DNA from: Atopobium fossor DSM 15642
Lineage (GTDB): Bacteria; Actinomycetota; Coriobacteriia; Coriobacteriales; Atopobiaceae
Reading direction: 5' to 3'
DNA: 64,000 nt
NCBI RefSeq assembly: GCF_000483125.1
Contig: NZ_KI519553.1
Span: 124,001-188,000, forward strand
Shown: one piece after another, positions 42,286 through 51,442 of the stretch
Position numbering within the stretch: the first letter of the stretch is position 1
Layout of the letters: every line of letters starts with the position of its first letter
Position numbers and translations under genes: made by a program
Notes under the pieces: model-generated
Told to the model about the DNA's origin: nothing
Databases searched by the model: none
What the model saw: only the letters and a program-made list of their open reading frames with translations

Positions 42286-43041
42286 ATGGCATTCGATTTT
42301 ACTGGCAAGTTGGCACTTGTTACTGGTGGTAATTCTGGCATTGGTGCAGAGATTTCTAAGGGTATTGTTGCAGGCGGAGGGCATGTTGTTGTGTGCTCAT
42401 TTGACAAGGAAGAAGTCGGCCAACAGTTTGTTAAGAATCTTGGCGAGGGTAACTACTTCTACTTCATGGACATTTCTGACGCCGATGCTGTTAAGAAAAC
42501 CGTTGTTCGCATTTTGGAAGAGTGCGGGGATGTTAATGTTCTTATCAACTGCGCTGGTCGTGTAAGCACCGTTCCCTTTTCCCAGGTAGATGATGAGGAA
42601 TGGGCTAAAACGATTAACACTAACCTTACGGGTACCTACAATCTGACTCACGCTTTGTGGCAACATTTCATCGATCGTGGTGGCGCGCGCATTGTTAACG
42701 TTTCTTCTGTTGCAGGCAAAATTGGTGGCGGCCTGCTGGGCACAGTTGCCTATGCTTCCTCCAAGGCTGGTGTTAACGGTTTTACCAAGGCTATTGCTAA
42801 GGAGGGTGGCAAGTATGGTATTTCCTGCAACGCGGTTTGTCCCTCTTTTACCATTACGGGTATGACCACCGCTCTTTCCAATGATCCCGAGAAGTACCAG
42901 AAGGTTGTGAGCATTATCCCGTTGGGCCGTCCTGCTCAGCCTTCCGAGCCTGCTCAAATGATTTTGTTCTTTGCATCCGATGCTGCGAGCTTCGTCAATG
43001 GTGAAATTGGCGACTGCGATGGCGGCATTGTAATGGACTAG
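42286..43041 (+). CDS. Short-chain dehydrogenase/reductase
   Basis: A 251-residue classical SDR. Cofactor motif TGGNSGIG at residues 13-20, NCAGRV, catalytic serine in NVSSVAG (Ser140/141), and Tyr156-x3-Lys160 in YASSKAG. The ATG at 42286 follows GGAGGAGA; a start five codons earlier lacks one. It stops 12 bases before the KdgT-like permease start, so the two are an operon. Oxidation of a sugar acid or keto-deoxy acid (as KduD does) is a reasonable guess from that neighbour, but sequence alone does not fix the substrate. Confidence 0.9.
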   Translation: MAFDFTGKLALVTGGNSGIGAEISKGIVAGGGHVVVCSFDKEEVGQQFVKNLGEGNYFYFMDISDADAVKKTVVRILEECGDVNVLINCAGRVSTVPFSQVDDEEWAKTINTNLTGTYNLTHALWQHFIDRGGARIVNVSSVAGKIGGGLLGTVAYASSKAGVNGFTKAIAKEGGKYGISCNAVCPSFTITGMTTALSNDPEKYQKVVSIIPLGRPAQPSEPAQMILFFASDAASFVNGEIGDCDGGIVMD

Positions 43042-43053
43042 GTGGACCTCTTT

Positions 43054-44040
43054 ATGACAGAAAAAGAACCACTTTCCATGCAGCATCCTTTTAAGGCTTT
43101 AGGTCTCATTCCAGATGCAAACATTTTGGTACCTTTACTCCTTGGTGTAACCATGAATACCTTTTTCCCAACGGTATTTCCTACATTGGGTAGCTTTACC
43201 TTAGCTATGACCAATAAGGGTACGGCTGCACTTGTTGGTGCTTTCATGCTCTGCGTTGGAGCTACTATTTCGTTTAAGAGTGCTCCTAAGGCTGCTCTTC
43301 GTGGTGCCATCATTATTATCTCTAAGGTAATCTTCTGCGTTGCCTTGGGTTTGACTGTGTTGTTTTTGCTTAACGATAACTTCCTTGGTTTATCCGCGAT
43401 GGTTATTCTGGCGGCATGCTCTGGTGCCAACAATGCTATGTATTCTGGACTTATGGCAGATTACGGCAATGAATACGAGCAGGGTGCTGTTGCTATTACT
43501 ACTTTGGTAGTTGGTCCTCCCGTAACTATGATTACTCTTGGGGCGGCTGGTCAAGCTCCTATCGGATGGTCTTTGCTTGGAGCTGTACTTCCAATTCTTA
43601 TTGGTATTGTGCTTGGTAATTTTTTCCCAAGTATGAAAAAGATGCTTACTAGTGCTCTTCCCGCAATTATTGTTATGACCTTCTTCGCAATGGGATGTGG
43701 TATGAAGTTTGATGCCCTTATTGCTGCTGGTCCTTCTGGTATTTTGCTAGGTATCATCTGCTCTTGTCTTGGCGGCTTTATTAACTTCTTTATTGACCGC
43801 ACCACAGGTGGTACAGGTGTTGCAGGTGTAGGTATTTCTAGCTGCGCTGGTGCAAATGCGCTTACTCCTGCCGCTATGGCCGAGGTAAGTCCTGCGGTAT
43901 ATGGCGGAGCAGTTCTTGCAACGGCAAATGCACAAGTTGCTGCTTGTGTTATCGTAACAGCAATTCTTACACCACTTATTACGGGCTTTGTTGCAGAACA
44001 CTTTGCAACAAAGAAAGAAATTGCTCCAGAAGTTGCATAA
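43054..44040 (+). CDS. kdgT: 2-keto-3-deoxygluconate permease family transporter
   Basis: A 328-residue membrane protein with about ten helices of the KdgT family: LGLIPDANILVPLLLGVTMN, LAACSGANNAMYSGLMADYG and GAGANALTPAAMAEVSP-type blocks are present (here SSCAGANALTPAAMAEV). The ATG at 43054 has TAGGTGGA upstream; a GTG at 43042 directly after the SDR stop is an alternative. KdgT imports 2-keto-3-deoxygluconate or related acids by cation symport. No KDG kinase or aldolase is present, so this operon covers only uptake and one redox step. A terminator follows. Confidence 0.88.
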   Translation: MTEKEPLSMQHPFKALGLIPDANILVPLLLGVTMNTFFPTVFPTLGSFTLAMTNKGTAALVGAFMLCVGATISFKSAPKAALRGAIIIISKVIFCVALGLTVLFLLNDNFLGLSAMVILAACSGANNAMYSGLMADYGNEYEQGAVAITTLVVGPPVTMITLGAAGQAPIGWSLLGAVLPILIGIVLGNFFPSMKKMLTSALPAIIVMTFFAMGCGMKFDALIAAGPSGILLGIICSCLGGFINFFIDRTTGGTGVAGVGISSCAGANALTPAAMAEVSPAVYGGAVLATANAQVAACVIVTAILTPLITGFVAEHFATKKEIAPEVA

Positions 44041-44104
44041 GAGCGGGTAATCGAGAAGGTCGGGAACCTCTTTGTCCCATGTTTTATCCTATTACCGGAA
44101 TCGT

Positions 44105-44140
44105 AAAAAGAGATGCCTACTTAGTAGGCGTCTCTTTTTT
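44105..44140 (+). terminator. Terminator after kdgT
   Basis: A ~15-bp stem with one G-T pair (AGATGCCTAC paired to GTAGGCGTCT, flanked by A and T runs) around TTA, ending in TTTTTT. It lies 65 bases after the permease stop and could act on both strands. Confidence 0.85.
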
Positions 44141-44248
44141 AACGCGCCGTCTTAGCGTCTTAGCTAAAGCGTAATTCTCAAATTGGCGTCCTCAATTTGA
44201 TTGGTGCTACATGACCTTTAATTAATAGGGTTATCCTAGTTGGTAGGA

Positions 44249-46921
44249 TTACTCTGATTGGTGGGGGATGAGCTTCTTTGTTGCATAGTTGTACAGAAGG
44301 CTGATGGTAAAGCACAAGATGCCGCCAATGATAAATGCAACAACACGTGAAAGCGTAGAGCTGTCGCCAAAATCAAAAAGAACCATCTTGAGTACGCAAA
44401 GCATGGATACAACCAAGCCATACAGACGCATGGGGCGAATATTAAACCTAAAGCCCACCACTATGCAGATAAGAGCACAGACCATATAAACTAAGCTGGC
44501 TGCATAGCCAAGCTCACCAAGAATGCCCAGACGATTTAAAATAGCCGGACACAAAAGCGTAAATATAATTGCCCAGACAACTTGGAGGACTGCCGATGTA
44601 GGTATGCCTTGTTGTGCATATTGAGCGTGTTCCCATACTCGAGCTACAATAATGGCAAGTATGAGCGCAGCACCCAGTAGATATATTGCAGACGCAAATA
44701 CGTTTCTTTCTGGAGCGTCCAAACCTTGATTTCCTGATATGTAACTTACAAAATTGAGCAGAATTATTACTTCGTTAACTTGTGCAGCTCTAATCCAACC
44801 GCGAGAGCAAATGGATTTATCCTGTAGCTGTAAGAGAGAAAATCCCGTAAATGCTGTTTGTGGAAGACCTGGGAAAAATACAAATAGTCCCATGAGTTGA
44901 GCAAGCTTGAAGAGTGGCACGTGCTCAATAAAAAGACCTTCAATATGAGGGATTGTTGACATAGATAGCTCGAAGAAAAACAACGATGCAAGCAAAACGG
45001 GAACTCGTTTTGCTTCAAAATCAACGTTGTAGCCATGACGGCTCCACCATATAAGTGGAGTCAGAGTAGCCACTAAAGCAACAAGAGGCCCAAGCACGCC
45101 ATATTGTAAAACCAGATGTGCGTAGCCACTGCCAAGAAGATACAGCGCTTCGATGGCCAAGATAACATGTCCTGTAACGGCGTAGACATTATCACGTTGT
45201 GTGCATGAGAGGGCATATAGCGCAAGAGCAACAAAGAGCAAACCAGATATTGCAGGAACAAATGGCACCCACCTAAAATGTGGAGCACCAAATAGCAAGA
45301 AGGCAGCAATAACACATGTCGTAGCAATAACCGATACTTTGCCCAAACTTGTACTGAAGTCTTTTTTCTTAACAGCCCGCAAGACAATTCCTGCATGAAG
45401 CACCAGTAAAAGAATGCATATACAAAGTGAGACATCAATCTCCCAGTTAGCAATTTCTTGCATAAAGGGATCAGCTAGGAACTTAGATGAGTTTTGTAAA
45501 TCTGCATAGCTCCAAGACATAAAAAGATGTACAAGGACCTTGTATACATCCATGCAGAGTGCGCAGAACCAGAGGAATTCTCCTATTACATAAGATGTGG
45601 ATGCCGCTGTATGCATAGAACGTTCTTGATCTTGCATCAAAGTGTTTCTGAGCAAATGGAGCATAAAAGATGCGCTTATAAACTGAATGAAAAATGCCGA
45701 TGCAACAACAGCATTAGGAAGATCTGATTGGAATCCTGCAGTGTAAGCAGGAAAAATAATGCTTAAAAGACCGGGGAAGAAAACGTTTCTCGCATCAAAA
45801 TGCTGCCACATATAAGAGCTTGCTACAAGGACAAGGAATAATGACGCAAGTAATCCAAGGCTATATATGCGTCGCATACTTAGTAAGCTTCCGCCTACAA
45901 CAATGAGGCAAGCAAGGAGCTGATAGGCGATAACAATAAAAATACCGGTATCGCTAAAGCCAAAGCTGTAGGAAAAACATACCGAAATAATCATGCCCAC
46001 ATGAGCTACAACTGCAAGAACTATGGAATCAAAATACTTTACAAGATACATGCATGAGGCAGTCCATACCAAAAGTAATGCTAGAACACCTAGATCATCA
46101 AGGTATCCAAAGTAAAGACGCGTTATGAGAATTGAAATGAAGAATCCTCCTGCGCCTGTTCCTAACAGGATTGATGAGAGCAGTGGTATGTGCTCTGTTA
46201 CATCAATTTTTCCTGCAGCAAAAGGACTTTTATCAGCAGTAATTTGATGTTTTGTGGCTACAAAACCAACAGCCAAGAACGCTGCGCTTAGAAGATACAT
46301 GAGCGCACAACGGATAATGTCTCCCAAATAGGGAACAACAAGCATACCCAAAAGTATAAGGCCGATAAAAACGAGTCCGGCAGCTGCAAAACCAAAGATA
46401 TTTTGTCCTACTAAGCTCTCGAAAGATGAGAAGTTCTCTTTTAAAGAAGAGCTTGAGTCAGAAGGTGATTTTGTTGTACCTGTTGATGCAGATGGACCAG
46501 TTGCCGTTGCCGTTGTTAAAACGGCTTTTTCATTGAATATTCCGGCTGGCATAGGCGGTGCTCCCACTGGGCGGGTTGCAGAAGTAGAAAGACACGGCTC
46601 AGTAGAGCGATACGATGCAGCAGGAATCGAAGTGGGTATGGTATTTGGTGTGGATGTAGTACTAGTTGCAGGACTAGCAGGTGTGACGGGCGTATATTTT
46701 GACGCTTGAGTCTGAGGTGTAACTGTGTGTGCAGTATTAGTTGCAGGCGCCGTATTAACGGCAGATTCAGGTTGTTTTTCTGACAAGTATGTTTGTAATG
46801 CGTTTTCTAAGCGAGTTACTCTGCTTTTGAGTTTGAAGATGGAAAAAGCAGCGTAAATTACAAGTCCTATCAACAGAAGGTCATAGGATGGAAAAAGCAA
46901 GTCAGACAGGTCAAACAGCAT
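44249..46921 (-). CDS. Large DUF2339-type membrane protein
   Basis: An 890-residue protein with more than twenty hydrophobic segments. A first helix (about residues 8-28) is followed by a short coiled stretch and a Thr/Ser/Pro/Ala-rich linker to about residue 160, then FESLVGQNIFGFAAAGLVFIG, the start of the DUF2339 region. Members are very hydrophobic proteins of unknown role. The ATG at 46921 has AAAGGTGG upstream; a GTG at 46927 overlaps that site. Downstream is the kdgT terminator from the other side. Function unknown; size makes it one of the largest genes here. Confidence 0.82.
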   Translation of the reverse strand: MLFDLSDLLFPSYDLLLIGLVIYAAFSIFKLKSRVTRLENALQTYLSEKQPESAVNTAPATNTAHTVTPQTQASKYTPVTPASPATSTTSTPNTIPTSIPAASYRSTEPCLSTSATRPVGAPPMPAGIFNEKAVLTTATATGPSASTGTTKSPSDSSSSLKENFSSFESLVGQNIFGFAAAGLVFIGLILLGMLVVPYLGDIIRCALMYLLSAAFLAVGFVATKHQITADKSPFAAGKIDVTEHIPLLSSILLGTGAGGFFISILITRLYFGYLDDLGVLALLLVWTASCMYLVKYFDSIVLAVVAHVGMIISVCFSYSFGFSDTGIFIVIAYQLLACLIVVGGSLLSMRRIYSLGLLASLFLVLVASSYMWQHFDARNVFFPGLLSIIFPAYTAGFQSDLPNAVVASAFFIQFISASFMLHLLRNTLMQDQERSMHTAASTSYVIGEFLWFCALCMDVYKVLVHLFMSWSYADLQNSSKFLADPFMQEIANWEIDVSLCICILLLVLHAGIVLRAVKKKDFSTSLGKVSVIATTCVIAAFLLFGAPHFRWVPFVPAISGLLFVALALYALSCTQRDNVYAVTGHVILAIEALYLLGSGYAHLVLQYGVLGPLVALVATLTPLIWWSRHGYNVDFEAKRVPVLLASLFFFELSMSTIPHIEGLFIEHVPLFKLAQLMGLFVFFPGLPQTAFTGFSLLQLQDKSICSRGWIRAAQVNEVIILLNFVSYISGNQGLDAPERNVFASAIYLLGAALILAIIVARVWEHAQYAQQGIPTSAVLQVVWAIIFTLLCPAILNRLGILGELGYAASLVYMVCALICIVVGFRFNIRPMRLYGLVVSMLCVLKMVLFDFGDSSTLSRVVAFIIGGILCFTISLLYNYATKKLIPHQSE

Positions 46922-47134
46922 TGCCACACCACCTTTGTAAGCAAGCCTTAAGATGGCTACTCATACAGTAGAAGCGTCATACCCTTTTATTATTACGACA
47001 CTATATTTTACTGCATTTTTGCCAAAGCAGATAATATTAGAGTAATAACTGCGGCATAGATATCCTTGAACCGCAGGCTAAGTAGGGTTGGTGGGCTACT
47101 GCTTCAATTTTTTGTAGCCTTAATAGATATGGCT

Positions 47135-47317
47135 TTAGTTTGAGGGGCTGTTTGTATCAGTTTGAGTAACAGGGGCAACTGTATCAAGTTGTTTAGCAGG
47201 TTTGTTGGCAATATACAGTGCAACAATAATGCCAAAAATAATAAGCGCAATAAGGCTTGCAGTTCCAGTCTTTTTATAGGTGCTAACCGGTACTGGCCTT
47301 TCTGAGCAACGAGACAT
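47135..47317 (-). CDS. Small single-pass membrane protein
   Basis: A 60-residue protein: a basic, Cys-containing N-terminus (MSRCSERPVPVSTYKKTG), one transmembrane helix (about residues 20-40) and a Thr-rich polar tail. AAAGGGTG precedes the ATG at 47317. No family recognised. It lies between the DUF2339 gene and two plus-strand membrane proteins, apparently as its own transcript. Confidence 0.55.
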   Translation of the reverse strand: MSRCSERPVPVSTYKKTGTASLIALIIFGIIVALYIANKPAKQLDTVAPVTQTDTNSPSN

Positions 47318-47526
47318 GGTATACACCCTTTCTTTGTAAAAACGAGGTGCTGTAATCTACTAAAACTTTTACGATTCTCTTTTATATTCATACTGAGCTA
47401 CTGGGGTATTAATACCCAAGCTACAGCGACCTATTCAAAAAAGTGATTGTTGTAGATACATATGATAACAAGTAGTATCTACTAACGTAGTACAGTACCT
47501 TACGGTGTGGTGTTAAAGGCTGGCTT

Positions 47527-47967
47527 ATGAAGTCTGTAGATCTAAAAAGGGGTTTTGTTTATCGTTATGCGGTATACCGTATGAGCTGGTATGAAAAACG
47601 CAGTACCTTTTTACGAGACATGCCCAGCCAAGAAAAAGAAGAACTATATGAATGTGTGGGCAGGCAGACAGTAAAAGCCGTATTGCTATTTGCTCCACTA
47701 TACCTTATGGGGAACTTTCTCCTTTTTCACTATTTGTGGCGTATTTCAGATAGCAATGCATTTGCAGCATGGGTATGTGAAACCCTTTTTGCAGCTATTG
47801 ATATTATTCAAGGAGATTGGGGTTACGGCTGGCCAGGAAAGCGTCGCGTTGTTCTGTTGGTAGTTTGGCAGTTGTTACCAGTCGTTCCCATAATAGTTTT
47901 ACCTCTAGCAGTATTTACTGCTCTTATGGTTGAGGTGCTTGTTAGACATGCCATAAAGAGGCGATAA
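47527..47967 (+). CDS. Hypothetical membrane protein
   Basis: A 146-residue protein with two or three hydrophobic helices (about residues 50-72 and 112-138) and a basic N-terminus rich in Arg and Tyr. No domain is recognised. The ATG lacks a clear ribosome binding site; ATG at 47581 is an alternative start. The next gene begins 2 bases after its stop, so the two form an operon. Confidence 0.6.
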   Translation: MKSVDLKRGFVYRYAVYRMSWYEKRSTFLRDMPSQEKEELYECVGRQTVKAVLLFAPLYLMGNFLLFHYLWRISDSNAFAAWVCETLFAAIDIIQGDWGYGWPGKRRVVLLVVWQLLPVVPIIVLPLAVFTALMVEVLVRHAIKRR

Positions 47968-47969
47968 AT

Positions 47970-48518
47970 ATGAAGTATTTATTTTGCTTGCTGACCCCAG
48001 CTGGGATGGTTGTTCTAGTTGCAAGCATCAAATACATCATCCGTTTTGCTAAGACAAAAAAGATTTACGAAATGCCCTATACAAAGGGTCAAGGCGTTTT
48101 TACGCTTGCCGAGAAAGGACGCTATGGCTTATGGTTTAGCGGAAAATTGTTTACAAGGACTCCTATTGGAAAATTTAGCCTCAATCTTATTAATCAACAA
48201 ACAGGACAATCAATTCCTTTATCTACCAGCATTCTACGCACTACTATTAAAAGATTTAGTGCAGCAAGGATGGAACTGTATTCATTTACGGCTGAGGCAG
48301 GAACCTATGTTGTATCAGTTGTTAATAAGAAGAACTCTCAGGGTAGGCCAGACAAACTTATTACAGCTATCCCAAGTGATCAAATAGCTGATTACAGCTT
48401 GTTCTCCATTCAGGTTCGTTCTTATATTTCAGTATTGGTTTTATTTGTATGCGTCTTAGGATGTATCTTGGGCTGCTTTGGAATACTTTTTGGAATCGTT
48501 CTTCCTATTGTCTTGTAA
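47970..48518 (+). CDS. Hypothetical membrane protein with extracytoplasmic domain
   Basis: A 182-residue protein with an N-terminal helix (about residues 5-25), a soluble beta-rich middle of ~110 residues (GVFTLAEKGRYGLWFSGK, FTAEAGTYVVSVVNKK) that resembles an immunoglobulin-like fold, and a C-terminal helix pair (about 152-182). AAAGAGG precedes the ATG. Operon with the preceding membrane protein. The layout suggests a sensor or envelope protein. Function unknown. Confidence 0.65.
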   Translation: MKYLFCLLTPAGMVVLVASIKYIIRFAKTKKIYEMPYTKGQGVFTLAEKGRYGLWFSGKLFTRTPIGKFSLNLINQQTGQSIPLSTSILRTTIKRFSAARMELYSFTAEAGTYVVSVVNKKNSQGRPDKLITAIPSDQIADYSLFSIQVRSYISVLVLFVCVLGCILGCFGILFGIVLPIVL

Positions 48519-48532
48519 TGTTTCGCCTGCTG

Positions 48533-48739
48533 TTAGTTTGGTAATTCATTCATCCATTCAAGGCACTCTTTATAGATTTTCATGCCTATTGGGTTGGTAA
48601 TATCTCGATCAAAATCATGTTCAAGACCATATCTACGTGAAGATATTGCTGACTTGGTATTGACCCTAGGAATACTGCTTAATTCAAATGGTGTTTCAAT
48701 ACATTTGGCAGTTACCGCACTAGTTAGACGGCCAGCTTC
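48533..48739 (-). pseudogene. Start-less coding-like remnant (69 codons)
   Basis: Minus-strand frame open from after a TAA at 48740-48742 to TAA at 48533. It reads EAGRLTSAVTAKCIETPFEL, SSIPRVNTKSAISSRRYGLE and HDFDRDITNPIGMKIYKECL then EWMNELPN. The regular composition and codon pattern look like the end of a real protein. There is no start codon. It fills the 305-base gap between the membrane protein and the flotillin terminator; apart from it and the terminator I see nothing in that gap. Family not recognised. Confidence 0.45.
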
Positions 48740-48751
48740 TTAAACTGCTCA

Positions 48752-48787
48752 AAAAAGAACCCACCAGCGTTGGCGGGTTCTTTTGTG
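48752..48787 (-). terminator. Terminator of the flotillin gene
   Basis: AAAAGAACCC pairs with GGGTTCTTTT around a loop containing CCAGCGTTGG. On the minus strand the stem is followed by TTTTTT. It lies 37 bases beyond the flotillin stop. Confidence 0.85.
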
Positions 48788-48823
48788 TTTTAAGCAACAT
48801 CCAAGCAGTTGCTTAACAAGCAA

Positions 48824-50419
48824 TTACTTGATGTCTGCAGAGCCATCCGTTGCCCCATTGGACGTATCGCCAGACATTTCGGCGGTATCAGCATCGGTGG
48901 CTACAGTTTTGGCGGTTGAAGTACTACCTTCACCAACGACCTTCTCGATAGTTTGAGCAAGAGTTTCCTTGCTGGTGGCATCAGCGCCAATTGTAAAGTG
49001 CTTATTGACCTTAGCATCATAGGTTTCGGCGCGCATAACATCACTTAAATCCACGCCAGTCACGCTCTTAACCATGTCAAATGCAGCCTTAATAGACTGA
49101 GGTGCAATGGCCGAGACACTCGATGTAGGAGCACCAGTACCATCAGATCCGTCGCCACCTGCGCCACCAGTAGTGGAGTAGATGTTAATGGAATCAATGC
49201 CCTCAATAGGCTTGGCTGCAGCGGCAATAATTTCGGGCAGCACATTAATAATCTGTTGTGCAAGAGCAGCCTGGCCATACTTCTTAAGGGCCTCAGCTTT
49301 CTTGTCCATGGCTTCCGCCTCAGCAATGCCTTTGGCGCGTGCGGCTTCTGCCTCTGCTTCACCACGGGCCTTAATGCCCTCGGCTTGCTTACGAGCAGCA
49401 TACAGTTCTGCCTCGGACTGCTTTTGCTTGGTTACCAAGTCTGCCTGAGCCTTTTGCTCTGCAGCATAACGCTCGGCGTCTGCCTGTTTACGAATGGATG
49501 CGGCAAGCTCTTGCTCCTTAACCGCAACTTCTTTCATCTTGAGCTCGGCTTCGCGGTCTGCCTTGGCAATCTCAGCGTTTACCTGTTCGGTATTAATGGC
49601 TTTTTGCTGACGCTGAGCCTCAATGGACATGGCAGCGTCTGCCTTAGCGGTTTCTGTATCTGCCTCTGCCTTGAGTGCAGCCTGCTTAAGTGCAAGTGCA
49701 TTGTTTTGCTCGGCAATTGCGGTTTCGGACACAATGCGTGCATCGTTAGCAATCTTGTTAGCGTTTGCCTGCGCAACTGCAATTTCCTTTTCGGCATTGG
49801 CACGAGAAATCTCTGCTTCCTTGCGGATGCTTACCGTGTTGGCAATACCAAGATTTTCGATAACGCCCAGGCCATCATCATCGATGTTCTGGATATTAAA
49901 CGAGACAATCTCTAAGCCCATGTTGCTCATGTCGGTGGAGGCATTGTCCTGCACCAGTGCTGCAAAGGCCTTGCGGTCGTTCATAATCTCGGTGAGCTTC
50001 ATGCCGCCAATAATTTCGCGCAGATTACCTTCCAGTACACTGCCTACCATGGCATTAATGTACTCAGAATCGCGGTTCAGGAAGTTCTCGGCAGCTTTTG
50101 ATAGGCCATCCTCTGTGTTAGACACCTTAATGACTGCCACGGAGTCAACCATGATGTTGATGTAATCCTTGGTGGGGATGGTCTTGGTGGTATTGACGTC
50201 TACGGATAGCATTTTAAGAGATAGCTTATCCAAGCGCTCAAAAAATGGAATGCGGATGCCAGCTTTACCAATTAGGTAGCGAGGTTTCTTGCCACTACCA
50301 GAAATAATGTATGCCTGATCAGGTGGTGCCTTAATATATCCCTGAGAGAGAATTACAATTATCAGAATAATTGCCGCAACAACTGGGAAAACAGGTCCCC
50401 AAACAATAAGGTCTGCCAT
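48824..50419 (-). CDS. Flotillin-like membrane scaffold protein
   Basis: A 531-residue flotillin/SPFH protein. An N-terminal helix (about residues 8-28) anchors it; the SPFH domain spans ~30-200 (GYIKAPPDQAYIISG, TKDYINIMVDSVAVIKVSN); then a long Glu/Ala-rich coiled coil to ~420 with repeats such as EAEAARAKGIAEAEAMDKKAEA; and a Gly/Ser/Thr-rich tail. The ATG at 50419 has AAAAGGTGA upstream; a longer frame to 50509 is possible. Flotillins organise membrane microdomains and support secretion and signalling. It is a single gene with its own terminator; no NfeD partner is adjacent. Confidence 0.88.
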   Translation of the reverse strand: MADLIVWGPVFPVVAAIILIIVILSQGYIKAPPDQAYIISGSGKKPRYLIGKAGIRIPFFERLDKLSLKMLSVDVNTTKTIPTKDYINIMVDSVAVIKVSNTEDGLSKAAENFLNRDSEYINAMVGSVLEGNLREIIGGMKLTEIMNDRKAFAALVQDNASTDMSNMGLEIVSFNIQNIDDDGLGVIENLGIANTVSIRKEAEISRANAEKEIAVAQANANKIANDARIVSETAIAEQNNALALKQAALKAEADTETAKADAAMSIEAQRQQKAINTEQVNAEIAKADREAELKMKEVAVKEQELAASIRKQADAERYAAEQKAQADLVTKQKQSEAELYAARKQAEGIKARGEAEAEAARAKGIAEAEAMDKKAEALKKYGQAALAQQIINVLPEIIAAAAKPIEGIDSINIYSTTGGAGGDGSDGTGAPTSSVSAIAPQSIKAAFDMVKSVTGVDLSDVMRAETYDAKVNKHFTIGADATSKETLAQTIEKVVGEGSTSTAKTVATDADTAEMSGDTSNGATDGSADIK

Positions 50420-50705
50420 TACTTCACCTTTTTCTATTAGCAAACCAATAACGACAATAGGAATTATATACAAGTTATATTGCTTCTTATGCGAGTGGGT
50501 TTCCATCATGATTCTGTCATAGATGGCTACCGAGAAAAGCTGTAAGAATGTCTCCGATAATACTTACAAACTGTATTTTGCGCCATCAACTTACTCCTAT
50601 GGAGAATCGCTTATCAGCTGTGCATAGTGGTGGTTACTCTTGTTAGCTGCTATAGCTTTTTGGGCACAATACATAACAATATTGCAACGTTAGAGATGAG
50701 ACGTT

Positions 50706-51437
50706 ATGCCCTTAGAACCCACAACCGATGTAATGGTGCTTATTCGCAATCGTCATGCAGTACGAACTTTTATCGAGAAGCCCATTCCGCAAAAAGTAGC
50801 CCAAGTTTTGCAGGCTGAAGTGGACCAAGCAAACGCGCAATCTGGCTTAAGTCTTAGGCTTATGCTCAATGAGCCTACTGCATTTACAGGCTTTTTGGCA
50901 CACTATGGAAAGTTTTCTGGTGTGGCTAACTATTTAGTAGTTGCTGGTCCTAATAATAAAAATTTGGATGAAGTTTGTGGCTACTATGGCGAGAAAATCG
51001 AGCTTAAGGCAGCAGAACTCGGCCTTAATTCCTGTTGGGTAGCACTTACATTTTCCAAAGCGAAGGTCAAGCAATTGGTGGCTCCAGGACACAAGCTCCT
51101 TTGCGTTATAGCTTTGGGTTATGGATCTACGCAGGGCGTGCAGCATGCGTTCAAGCCAGAGGCTACGCGCTTTAAGCAATTACCGTCTACAGATAACAAG
51201 GCAGATGCCTGGTTTGTTGCTGGTTGTGAGGCGGCAAAATATGCTCCAACTGCCCTCAATAGGCAATCGTATTGCATTGTTCAAACGTCACCTCACACAG
51301 CCCGCATAGAGAATAAGGGTGGATCTTATTCAGCCATCGATTTAGGGATTGTGCGGTATCATTTTGAATTGGGTGCGCAGGCAGTTGCGGGAATTGATGC
51401 CTTTAACTGGGATAATCCTTTACCGCTTATGTCCTAG
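50706..51437 (+). CDS. Nitroreductase-family protein (long form)
   Basis: A 243-residue protein of the longer nitroreductase subgroup: IRNRHAVRTFIEKPIPQK at the start, then ELKAAELGLNSCWVALTF and CVIALGYG, and a second half-repeat including AKYAPTALNRQSYCIVQ and VRYHFELGA. Ribosome binding site is weak (GATGAG). The family reduces nitro or quinone compounds with FMN; this branch is poorly characterised. It converges with the methyltransferase gene, ending 5 bases from it. Confidence 0.88.
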   Translation: MPLEPTTDVMVLIRNRHAVRTFIEKPIPQKVAQVLQAEVDQANAQSGLSLRLMLNEPTAFTGFLAHYGKFSGVANYLVVAGPNNKNLDEVCGYYGEKIELKAAELGLNSCWVALTFSKAKVKQLVAPGHKLLCVIALGYGSTQGVQHAFKPEATRFKQLPSTDNKADAWFVAGCEAAKYAPTALNRQSYCIVQTSPHTARIENKGGSYSAIDLGIVRYHFELGAQAVAGIDAFNWDNPLPLMS

Positions 51438-51442
51438 TAATA

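Noticed and set aside
42397-43086. 229-codon minus-strand frame opposite the SDR gene
   Set aside because: Lies entirely over the SDR gene and the kdgT start, whose catalytic motifs are clear; shadow frame.
49250-49800. Internal repeats in the flotillin coiled coil as a DNA repeat array
   Set aside because: Explained by the Glu/Ala-rich heptad pattern of the protein.
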